The translations under genes were made by a program, and so were the position numbers. Below the pieces are notes generated by a model. The model saw only the letters and a list, made by a program, of their open reading frames with translations. It had not been told where the DNA came from and ran no database searches. A DNA stretch of 64,000 nucleotides from Puffinus mauretanicus (lineage: Eukaryota > Chordata > Aves > Procellariiformes > Procellariidae), in contig JAJKFH010000425.1 of NCBI GenBank assembly GCA_023333565.1, positions 930,001 through 994,000 of the forward strand, read 5' to 3'. This document shows positions 30,961-42,600 of this stretch, in pieces (the stretch's first letter is position 1; every line of letters begins with the position of its first letter).

Positions 30961-33900
30961 GTAAGTTTCTATTGAGCATGTATAAACTGTTTAAAGTGTG
31001 CAACTAAGTTAAATTTTAAATCACCATTAGAGATGGCAAAAGGGCAATTCTTGACACAAGAGATAATGCCTGCAAAATGTGAACTTGTTATATCAATGCA
31101 TAGGGCATTTCAATGCATTAAAACACCACTCTGGTCTCAAGCAGTATTTAAGACAGCAAAATTTACTTTTTTCTCTGGCTTCATGGTCAGAACTGTACTT
31201 TTATGGCTGAAAATTTTCAGAAGCATTCATGAAGATGTTTACTATAATAATTTTCAGGACAAACAGGAAAGTTTGGCAAAGCTGATATAATAGACACAGC
31301 TTTGCACAGTGGAGAGTATCAGGCAACTCTAAAAATAGAAAGTGCTACTAGTGCTGCCTAGAATAACATGCCTGAAAGAAGAATACACATTTACACAGCT
31401 GGCTTTACATGACTCTTATTCATGCAATAAAACAAAAGGAAATTACCTCTTCTGAGGTTTTATTTTTTTATCAGGCATTCATTAAATAATAATTAGTTCA
31501 AAGTGTAAATTTGTATCATGAGTCATTTCTACATATGCATACTTATATTCCTTTTGAAAGAGCAATTGTCTCCCTGAGGTAATGTAGAACATCAGTGAGC
31601 TGTGGACTACATTAACAATCTTAAAATTTAGTAGACCCAATTTCAGCAGTTGCATAACCTTTTTTTTTGGTCTTAAACCAATGTCAGAGTAAGGGATCTT
31701 TCCTGTCTGGAGTTGATCGAAGCTGAATTTGGTCAGAAGTTGCTAGCTGAACACTTAATAGAATTTTAGGCTAATGAAAATTGCACCATTTCTTTCAGGA
31801 TTCTTCAAGACTTCTGACTTTCAGGACTTTATTTCTTCTTGAAAGCTCTCTCTCTGACTCCCATATTTATTTTTTTCCCCAGAAAAGTCATGGATTAATA
31901 CGTCTGTGGGTGTCCCCTTATCCTAATTTTTTTTCTATACAGAGACTGTCCAGGAAGACTCACAGACAGTGCATTTCATTTAATTCTTCCCTAGCAAGTC
32001 CAAAATGGAATTTAATCATGTTTCTCTTATCTGTAACCTTTCTGCTCCTTTGAGAAGTTTTCTCCTTCCTTCAATATATTACTAAAGAATACTCCCTAGT
32101 ATTATTGTGATGGTAATCTCATTTATGGTCTCTTCTCTAATTATTCTATACCTGCAGAAATGACAAGAGATCTTTCTGCCAGCAGCATTACATAAAAACA
32201 AGACTTTTTTTTCTAAAAACATAGAAGAAACAGCAGTCAATCAAACATTGTTTTCATGAGAATTCTTTCTTCATTTTTCTACAATACTTTATAGTCTTGT
32301 GAACAAGAAAAATAATATCATTTGTAAAGGTTCTAATTTAAAAAATAATTTAAAAAACCCCACATGCATTCTGAAACCTTAGATTGCTTTACAATTATTA
32401 TTATTTAGACAATTTACTTTTTCTTAGCTGTTGACTTACTCAGTGTAAAAAACTTATTACTACAGGAAACCACAAACCAGGGGAAAAGATTGGTATATAT
32501 CTTTTGCTCCAAGAACTGAAAGAAAGTGAACTAAATTTCAGTGACTACATATATGGTGGTCTTATATGATTGTTCTTGTCCTATTTATTTTTATAGATTC
32601 ATCTCAGGCTCTAACAGATCTCCAAAAATAAATTAGAAAGAAAACAAAAATTGTATTTGTGAGGCTCTTTCAGCCAATGTGTCAGACTGGCAAAATGCCC
32701 TTTTTGAAGGTATGGTAGAGCTGACACATAATTGTTGCCCTTACCTTTGTTGCTACTGACACTAGAGTCTGAACCCTCCTTGGAGACCTAAAAACAATTT
32801 TGATGTGACAATCTGAGAAGTTACCACTGGTATTTTACAAATACTGCAGGGTCACAGTTTTTGACCTATACAGAGCCAATAAACCTCTGGAGGGTGTTGT
32901 GTTTTATGGGAAAAATGTTTTCATTGATTTTCAAATTACGCATTTTACTGCAACATAGAACAGAACAGTAGTCATGAAAAACAAAATTCAAATTACAATA
33001 GCAAGAAAAGTAACAACAGCCCAAGATGCGTTTAAAACCTAAGCTTTTTTTTTTTCTAGATTCATTTACACATTATTTTTCAGAGTCATCACTGGAAGAT
33101 AAAAACAAAGATAAATAATAGAGAGTAACAAAAATTCCTTATTTTTTAACATATACAAACTTGCAAATTGGTAGGTGCAGTCTCATATATTTCTCTCTGA
33201 AAACCCAAACAAATAAAAGATATCCCTATACCATGTTTCTTTTATGTGGCGTTTAATATTACTTGAAAGGTCTGAAATTTAGTCATTTAGCATAAATCTT
33301 AGTTTAGTCTTTAATAACAGCATGATACACATATTACATATGTATATATGTAATCTTTTAATCTTTTTCTGAAATTCTGTAAAGACAATAATTTTTAAAA
33401 CTATTTCCCAAAAGTAAACACCAAAGTTATGTTCCTGATTAAATTTCAAAACTTGTCCAGATATCATCCAAGTTTGTTCATTTGGATAGCCAATGGCAGG
33501 ATTTTTTAAGGCAATTACCTCATAAAAAGAGTTTGTTCTCAAATACATTCATTCTGAGGCTGCTGTTTATCAACAAAATAGGTCACTGTATTTGTAGATA
33601 TATGTTAATGTCTGGGGAAGTAAACTGAGATTTTCAGAAACTCTTACTAATTTGACAGAAATGAGGTGAAAAGGGCGATGAGTGATTTGTCCCTCACACC
33701 TGTAGAGCATCTTGAGTTATTTGTCCTCTGTTCTTCTAGGCAGGGACTTAGCACTGTGTCATACCACAAGTGTCTGTCTCTCAGCCTCCTTCTTATGAAC
33801 AGGGGATGCACAACACTCATTAAAAAACAGATGAGATTTAAAATTGATTCATTTTACAAGCTACTTTAAATATCTATGGAAACATTTTTCATTAGGTAGA

Positions 33901-35434
33901 ACTAGAGTATTAAAGTCCACAGATAAGATTTCCCAAGGCATTTCCCATTATTAGATTATTGTTATTATTTTCCTGTTAATTCAATAGAAGCCTTTTTTTT
34001 TTTAACTCCTGTGACAGATTTTCCTTGTTGTAGGAAGGATTAAGAGTTGTCACCGGAGGCACTAATGTGATACATCTTCAAAAAATCACAAGTATTTCAT
34101 TTTTTAAAAGTTGTCTTTCTTATGGTTTATTTATTTTAACATGATACAATGTCAGAATAAGAACTTCAATATTTATCATGTTCAGTGTGCATCAAGAAGA
34201 ATTACAGCAAAATGGATGTATTGAGACAATCTGGTTAGATAACAGTGAAAAGTTTTTCATAATAGAAAAATTACTGACACTACATAATATCTTTTAACAA
34301 GAAAGACTTGAAAACCGGGGACTTGCAAAACCATAAAATTCACAGTAGTTTTCAAGATATCTTGAAAAACTTTTCTTTATAAAAAAGTTTTTGCATAAAG
34401 TTTTCTCCTTTTTCTGCCTTTTATTTGTTTCTCCTCTCATTTTGGCATTGAAAAAGGGAAGAGGAAAAAATAATACGTTGAGGATTTTTATATGTTCATT
34501 GTGTTCATTTGCTAGCTATTTTAAGTAAAATGTTTGGTGGAAATTTCCGCTGTCATAAAAGCTGTACCTCTGAAATATTTTAGTTTAGAAAATATAAACC
34601 CAAACAGTAAAACTCACACTGTTCCACTCAACTCACAAAGCTTTATGTTTTTATTAATAATTATTATTAGATCTTAAACATAATTCAAATATTGCATATT
34701 ACCAAATGTTTATCATTGCATAGGAATCTTGATTTTTAAACATAAGCTTTTTACAGGGGAAAAAAAATCTACCTTCCAATAGAAGAAATAATTTAGTTGA
34801 GACTCATGAAAGAAAAAATTATGCGTGTGTTTTTTCAACATCTATTAATTCATTACAGTATGCTATTCCTTCAGACATAAGGAATTACAAGAAATCATGT
34901 ATTTTCAAGATTAACTGTTAAAATATTAGGCCTAAGGTATATGGAATATTTTTACATACTCAGTACAATTGTGGCAGTTTCACAGATAAACAAGCAAAAA
35001 AAAAGGAAGGTCAAGTGAAATTCTCCAGCGTATTTGTAAAAACCTGGGAAAGGACTAAAGAACTTGGGAATCCTGGCCCACAGCCCAATACTCTAGACCA
35101 CAAAATAAATACTGCACTTAATATATACACTCTAGCCAAAGTGTTTCAGTCTACACGACAGAGCTACCCAGAACTGACAGGATATTAATTCTAAAATTGA
35201 TCCCCATAGGTCTTTTAGGCAACTATATATTAATTCTCCTGAAAACCGTGTAATGCACAATTTTCATCTTATATTTATATTTCATCATGCATACATTATT
35301 TCCTATAAAAAAGTTATGGTGCTATCTGATATGAGGTTTGTGGGGTTTCCATAGTTCAGCGTTGCTGCTGATAGTGAGGACCTTTCTCCAAATAGTCCTC
35401 CTTAATCTGCTCAAATGAGGAGAGAGGGGGAAGG
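30961..35434. other. Non-coding AT-rich DNA
   Basis: No gene seen. A short inverted repeat is at 33333-33354 (ATTACATA / TATGTAAT). Runs of T and A are common. Confidence 0.4.
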
Positions 35435-35615
35435 TGGTAAAGGCAAGTGTGGGCAAGGCTGAGAGCGCAGTGGGAGGGCAGAGGCTGTCTGTGCCGGATG
35501 CTGCCCCGCTCTCAGCATCTCCCAGCTGGGCAGCAAAATCGACCCACTCCCACGGCTGTGTTGGCTTCCTCGCTTACTGGCCCCTTGCTGAAAGCCCACC
35601 CTCACCATGGAAAAT
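35435..35615. other. GC-rich patch, unassigned
   Basis: About 180 bases of clearly higher GC than the surroundings (GAGAGCGCAGTGGGAGGGCAG, CGGATGCTGCCCCGCTCTC and so on), with several overlapping short open frames on both strands. It could be a remnant of a GC-rich repeat or retrocopy, or a regulatory island. No family is recognised. Confidence 0.4.
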
Positions 35616-36316
35616 CCTTAATAAAAAATTGCGATACTGAAATGAATTTGGCTCATTCTTAACTCTCAACAATAAAATCAGAGGTACGCCTAGTGTTCTG
35701 CGGATTGTAAGACTATTGCTCATGTGTCTACTTTTTTCTTTTAAAAAACTGAAGTGAGAGGAAAAATCAAATCCAAATTAATTAAGCTTCATGTAAGACT
35801 GGCATTGGTAGATACAGTTAATTTTCATCTTTTACCAAAGAGATTAGAGTTTGTATCTCAAAGGTAATTGAAAACCCATATTTGAAGGAAATAATTCCCT
35901 TCGGTTCAGAACCAGGATTTACTTAACCTACAATGAATGAGGGAGTGATGCAGTGAGTTTAGCTAATATAACAGCTTTATGCTTTTCACATATTTTTCCA
36001 CTGAAATTTCCCTCCTGTTTCCTGTGTTTGACATTTTAAGGAGTACATTTAGTTGACTTTCTCAATGAGTCTCTATGGTAACAGCAAAAATGCCCAATCA
36101 AAAGACTTTACCTCCTCTGCCTGTTCACTCAGCAGAAGCTGCAAAGCAGAGAATTGAGAAGCAGTGGTCCTTTTAAGTGTAATAGTAGTGTGTTATAAAG
36201 TAGGAAGAAATGATCTGTAGATTTCAAGATTAGTAATGATCACACTAGTTAGAGAAAGAATTAATCATCTGTCAAGTAACAGCTTCAGCATCAAATAACT
36301 TTAGTTTCAAAATTAA
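35616..36316. other. Non-coding AT-rich DNA
   Basis: Nothing assignable. Confidence 0.4.
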
Positions 36317-36378
36317 ATATTTTCTTTTGTATTAAACTGAATAATTGATATTTTCTTTTATATTAAACTGAAGAATTG
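36317..36378 (+). repeat. 31-bp direct tandem duplication
   Basis: Two adjacent 31-bp copies (36317-36347 and 36348-36378) share ATATTTTCTTTT.TATTAAACTGAA.AATTG and differ at two positions. Confidence 0.85.
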
Positions 36379-36833
36379 TTCTTTCGATTTTTCAGCCAAC
36401 ACTGGGCTATACTGGAGTACAGCAGCAGGTGCAATATATTTATGAGTTCCTTTTATTGTAAGCACACCATGAAATGCCACTTTTCTGGCAATGTATTCAG
36501 TAACAACCAGCAACTCCATTTCACAGCTGTAAAATAAAGAAATTTGTTAATAGATTGCCTGAAGTCAATAAAAAATGGAGGAAGTCAGAAAAGATACACA
36601 GGATTAAACATTAGTGTCAGGAAACCATGGTAGCCTACTGAAATCTATTGAAGGGATTTTAGTGAACAGATATTGTTGTAGCAAGACTGACTTTTCCATC
36701 TGTTATTCCCTTTTTCAGATGATATCAGAGGCTCAGCTGAAATCCCCTAAAATGTAACTGACTCAGGTTATCGGCATTTCCCCTAGAAAATATTTGGATG
36801 TATAATACATATTTTAGAGAGCTATTTAGAATG

Positions 36834-37025
36834 CCCTGGGACCCCCTATTGTCAGGCTGGACTCTGCCAGCATTTGCCCGCCAAGAAAGCCCTCAGGGGC
36901 CACATCCTTGCCAGCCCAGCATGGCCGGCTGGGAGCTGGGCCGCCACACGGGGCCGTAGCAAGGCCCTGTTTGTGCCACCCGGTCACGGTGGTTTGCTCT
37001 GCACAAAAAGCCAGGCATCACAGAA
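36834..37025. other. Second GC-rich patch, unassigned
   Basis: Contains CTGCCAGCATTTGCCCGCC, GCCCAGCATGGCCGGCTGG and GCCGCCACACGGGGCCGTAG, and falls back abruptly to AT-rich sequence on both sides. It looks like an inserted element fragment, but I cannot name it. Confidence 0.4.
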
Positions 37026-38635
37026 GCAGATCTATTTTACTATTCTAATCAACCTAGTGCAAACATTAACGTCGTTATTCATAGCTTAACCTTTTGAAGG
37101 TCCTCTATCATTAATAAAAAGTCATATGTACATGAAAAGACACTCATAATTAATAGTCTTTTGAGCAATGCAGAAACAAACTGCAACTTTTTAGTGTGAT
37201 TAAGAAAACTTTTCTCTGGCATTTGGTACTCAGTGGACAGCTTCTCAGAAACCTGTCAGTTTGGTTTCTAATGAACCCTGACCATTATCTTTAAATCAGT
37301 TGAGGATCTGCTTGGACAGGGATGACCGCAGTTTCTTAGGGGGTAAATAGATGAATTAACCACGGACAGATGCATTGTGTCCAAAAGAGATTTAAGTCAA
37401 TCTTTTTAACTTTCTATTGTTTGCCCTTTTCAGGAAGGACTGAGTGGTACAAATGCAGGAAAGCAAAAAAAACTGCACAGAAGAGGAAATCTCAACTGCA
37501 GTGTTTACGCTAGGTTTCTATTGGCAAATAATTAGGGTTTGTCCAGCTTTTAACCAGTGAGGTGGCTTGGACAAGTTTTGCTGAAGTCTTATCCACAGTG
37601 CAATGAAAATTCACAAGGTAATGGTAAGTGTAGTAATGGAGAAATCACTTGGGGTATACTGCAAGTCCCAAGTAACTCCAATTCACAAATACAAACCCAA
37701 AAATGAATGTTTATGATGAACAATAAACTGAACACATACAAAAGAAGAATTGAAGAAATTTTTTATGTGTGAAAAACTCACATCCTGCAAACATTTAAAA
37801 CAAACCTGGAGATTCACATAACATCATGACTTTCAGAAAAACTCTAAGAGGGCTAAAACCAAAATTCACCTGCAAATGAAAACATAAATTAGTGTTGTAT
37901 ATGTATTAGCATTATGAACAGAGTCAAAGCTGACTGAAAAGTTATAAACAGTTCAATTTCATAAAAGAGAGGCAGTAGAAGAATCACTACATTTCTTTTT
38001 CAGAGTTTTTATTAAAAGGGCACATGTGAAGTCAAGCAGATAAATGACAAATTGCTTCAGGACAGTGACAGCTTCCTAAATAGTAACATAAATAACTGGA
38101 AATTTTTTTAACGAAGTGAAATATTTCCAAATAATAAATCGGTAGTTATTGATAAAAGATACCGATAACTGAAAAATATTTCTAAATTCCAGTTAACTAG
38201 ATCTATGGCCAGAGCAGAACAGGTCATGAGATGTTATTACTGTACTGAATTTTTGACAGAAAATGCTGTTGCAAATTCAAGATCTATTAAATGCCTAGTA
38301 CATATAGATCAAGACGTAATGTGCTATGAGGAGGTAATGAAGGAGATAATCAAAAGCATGATTATAATAGTGAACTACAAAGAACTGATGGCTCTCATTA
38401 GCTTTCGGAAGTAAATTAACATGCAAATTATTATTAATGTTTTCCAGTGAAACCATGAATGTTTTTGGTACTGTCTTACTTTATGTACCTCATGAAAGGC
38501 AGTGTAATTCACAATCAAATTCAGTGTAGTAAGTTCATGATATAAATACTTCATTACACTGTAGCTATTCAGATACAGGGAATAGTGATGTAAAGGCCTT
38601 TGCCTGCCTATTTCCATTCTTCCAGTCTGCCTTAT
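37026..38635. other. Non-coding AT-rich DNA
   Basis: Short open frames (for example 38205-38414 +) have no motif. No gene seen. Confidence 0.4.
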
Positions 38636-39224
38636 TGTCGTGGTTAACCCCAGCAGGCAGCTCAGCCCCACACAGCTGCTCACTCATTCCCCTGCAGTGG
38701 GATAAGGGAGAGAATCAGAAGAGTAAAAGTGCAAAAACTCATGGGTTGAAATAAAGGCAGTTTAATAGGTAAAGCAAAAGCTGCATGCACAAGCAAAGCA
38801 AAATAAGGAACTCATTCACTACTTCCCACCGGCAGGCAGGTGTTCAACCATCTCCAGGAAAGCAGGGCTTCATCATGCATAGTGGTTACTTGGGAAGACA
38901 AACGCCATCACTCTGAACCCCCTTCCTTCTTCTTCCCCCAGCTTTATATGCTGAGCATGACATCATATGGTGTGGAATATCCCTTCGGTCAGTTGGGGTC
39001 AGCTGTCCCAGCCATGTCCCCTCCCAACTTCTTGTGCACCCCAAGCCTACTCACTGGTGGGGTGGTGTGAGAAGCAGAAAAGGCCTTGGCTCTGTGTAAA
39101 CACTGCTCAGCAATAGCTAAAACTTCCCTGTGTTATCAACACTGTTTTCATCATAAATCCAAAACATAGCCCCATACTAGCTACTGTGAAGAAAATTAAC
39201 TCTATCCCAGCCAAAAACAGTACA
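38636..39224 (-). mobile_element. Older ERVL-like LTR (3' LTR of a deleted provirus)
   Basis: 589 bp beginning TGTCGTGGTTAACCCCAGC and ending AGTACA on the plus strand, in the same orientation as the young provirus. It carries TGACATCA on the plus strand (38958-38965; TGATGTCA in element orientation) and a TATA-like TTTATATG (38943-38950). It matches the window-start LTR in segments missing from the young LTR, such as GTTACTTGGGAAGACAAA and GGCAGGCAGGTGTTCAACCA. It is followed by the same purine tract and 3' sequence as in the provirus, so it is a 3' LTR. Confidence 0.9.
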
Positions 39225-39690
39225 ATCTGCACCCCTTATGCCATACCATTACGTCATGCTCAGATCCCACACTATCCAAGGTGAAAACCATTCTAGGTAC
39301 CTGCCCATCTTTTTCCCTTGCACCCTGCCACCCATGACCACACTACCTCAGGACATATCTTTGTTTGATTTCCTGAAATAGTTTGGTTAGGAACATTAGG
39401 AAACATTAGGAAAAGCGAAAAACAGATTCTTGAGACACACCAGTATGAGCATTCTGATTACCGAAAGATGTACAAGGTACTGAGGAGTCATTGCAACAAG
39501 GCAGAAAATATCTACCCCACAAAAGAAGGGAAAGGTGCCATTCTTTGTTTCCTCCACAGATTGGTTCTTGGAGGAGAAGCGGGAAAAAGTGTAATTGTCA
39601 ATTGTTTCCATGAGATGGTTCTCAAAGCACTGGACAACAGCAATGCAGGGCACAAATATCAGATGTGATGAAGCACTTAGAGTTTCAAAA
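39225..39690 (-). pseudogene. gag: Remnant of the deleted provirus: 3' leader fused to gag N-terminal part
   Basis: The first 80 or so bases match the provirus 3' segment next to the LTR (ATCTGCACCCCTTATGCCAT...). From about 39396 the minus strand encodes a copy of the gag N-terminal block, with HLMETIDNYTFS, EETKNGT, QYLVHLSVIRM and a hydrophobic LILVCLKNLFFAF. It corresponds to about residues 57-126 of the young Gag. The rest of gag, all of pol, the primer-binding site and the 5' LTR are missing. The junction near 39390-39412 shows a short tandem AACATTAGG AAACATTAGG. It is non-functional. Confidence 0.85.
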
Positions 39691-42600
39691 ATGCTTTAAG
39701 ATCTTTCCATCTAAACAAAAGAAATATACATAGCAGCTATATATGGCTACACACTTTTAAATAAAAAAAAAATAAATAGTATCCTCAAGACCTCTATTCC
39801 AACACCTCTACAACTATTTTGTCTCATGACAGGAAAATAACAAAGATAAGTGAGATATTCCTCACAAAGAAGGCTTGTCAAGGCACCCGTCTACTTTGTA
39901 TAATACTGATGATAACCAATCTGAGATTCAATGTCATATCATTTAAAATGAAAAATTTTGTTAGCCATGTGCCAGCGGCTAAGCTGTGTATCTGTCATAG
40001 ATACACAACATTTTAAGAACCTCCTTGAGCAATGAAATACATTTGTTGTTGTAAATGAAGATTAAAAGTAATCATTTCCCGCATGATCAGATTAGAAGTT
40101 CAGTGTATGAATCATGATAACTCAAGGCTAAATATGCTTTGTAATGCAATACAATTGATCACTCTGTATTTCATGTTAGTAGAATACTGCTCCAGTGGTC
40201 TTAAAATAGGAAAAACTGAACGCAGACTTGCTTTGACAGTTTTTGACAAAAATAGAGATATAGGAAAGTGTATGATGTTTGGGGGTTTTGCTGTTGTTGC
40301 TTTTAAAGTGTCAATGTTCATAGCCTTCCCAGGTCAATCTGTCTCTTAAATTCTCAGTTTGCACCATAGATGAGGTCAAGCACCAACTGGAGACATTCGT
40401 AATCTTCTAAATTAAATGACTGTCTCCGCAAGAGATCCCACTCCTTTAACAGCATGCAGTTAATGGATTACTGGAGCATTACTTTAGTAGACAAGCAAAG
40501 TCTAGGTATCAACTCCAATAGCAGAATCCTATGGAAATGTCAATTTCAGCAGTAAGCCATAGGGGTCACAAATGAGGTAAGTAAACCCAGAAAATCCTTT
40601 CAAGGCAAGAATTTCCCTCAGCACTCTCTTACAGATTCTGAAACTGAGATTAGTGAAATGGTGTATTTTATTGAATCCCTAGAGTGTCATCATTTAATAG
40701 TGTTTCACAGCTACAGTACATCATCACATTACATTATACTCTCACTGTCACCATGCACACTACAATACCATGAAGTGATAACATAGTGTAATGAGACATA
40801 CAATCCAGTGTAATGTGATATACAAGAAAGTCAATGCAGCATATCTCCAAAATTACCCTCATTTAAAGGTAAACCCAATGAATATTTCATATAAATGTAC
40901 AGGTCATTCATTTTCTCCATTTTTTTGGATGTGTTTAATCTCTGTGCATCTTGATACTTCCACAGAGAACTTTAATATTATAGTCAGAAGCAATCATATT
41001 TTGCTAAGAAAGCTGAAATCATAAAATGAAAATCATTTTGTATGCAACTTTCTGAAAGGACTTTAAAAGCCTTTGAAAAAAATGCTTTTACAAATAAAGA
41101 GCTAAAGCAATCATATAGGAGCCTCATGTCTTTGAGAGGTTGTATACATGACAATTAACTGTATTATGTCCACAGAACTGAAAATCAAGTTAGTTGGTGC
41201 TAGTTTCCTCCACACACATGCGCATACTAATATCCTTATACCTTGGTTATCCTATGAGTACGTTTAGGGATAGATATCTAATCTTTCCTAACTGCTGTTG
41301 GAGATGTAAGTAAGGGAATTACTGCCTTTGCAACAGCAAGAGACAGCCAAAAACTAGTAATAAAAATTCTCAAGAAAAAGCTAATAAGGAGAAACTTAGT
41401 TGCAAATGGGTCTCTCTAAACACAGTGAGCCTCTCCAAAGAAAAAACATTCAAGTATAACCAAATTAGAGAAACATTATACTAACATTACATTCTTATGG
41501 AAGTACAGTTATCACTTAAAAGGAAGCCTAGATGAGATAAGGCCCATACAACACACAGTCATCATCAGATCTCCCTAACAGACGGCTAAGTTAGCCGATA
41601 TTGTTGTATCAAAACAAATTATTTATATTGTCACTTCTTAAAATCTGTAGTAGGACTGTCTGCCAAGCTAGCCTAAAGAAGCTGATTTTCTCCCACATCC
41701 CTCTGCATTTCTCTGGAGCTGTGTGAATCTGCAGCATACCCTCTTCCAGCTTACAAAGTTAGGTGTTTACCACTTTCTGTCAGCTGAGAAAGGAAGATAT
41801 AAATAGCAAAGAGGAGAGAAAACTATGCACCTATCCACCTGACAGCCACCTCCCTCCTTCACACATGTGAAGAGATTTCCTTTGGCAAACTCTGTTTCGG
41901 AGAGAATCAGAGGGTCAGCAGTGGGACAGCAGGAAATGGAACTTAGCCTAGGGAAACTTTTGTTCTGTGTCTATTAAAAATTCATTTAACATCGATATTA
42001 TAATACAGATTAAGTTAGAATATGTTTCAGAAAAAAAATAACAAAAGTGCACGCAGTCTTCAAGCTCTGTAAAATAAATATCCAGTGTCCTTGAACACAC
42101 AAAGTAGCATTTTTACATTTTAACTCAGTTTTTTAAGACGTCCTAAATATCTATTTTACTAATTTGAAATCATGACATGATTTGCTAATTCTTACTCTTC
42201 TGCAAAACTTGTATAAATAGCACTAAATTTGAACCAGATTTTTTGAATCTTGATGAAACATATTAATTTAGTATTATTACTGTCAAGAGTGAAATATGCT
42301 CCTAAACATGCTGCTTCACATCACAAAACTTCACATCTGAACTGGCATTCCATTACATCAAACTAGCAAAGTTATCTGCAATTTAAAATAATCAGTAAAA
42401 ATGACTATTTTTATGGAATGTAAAGCTGCCTGTTCTCAATCAGAACAACCTCAGAACACTTGCCCCACCCCAGAAAATTCAGAGTGATTATGAATAGCAT
42501 TTTCTGCTTTATTAATAATTTTTCAAAAGTCAGAAAGATAATGCTATTTCAAAAAATCCATGTGCAGAAAAATTTTTGATCAATTTACTTACAGTTATTA

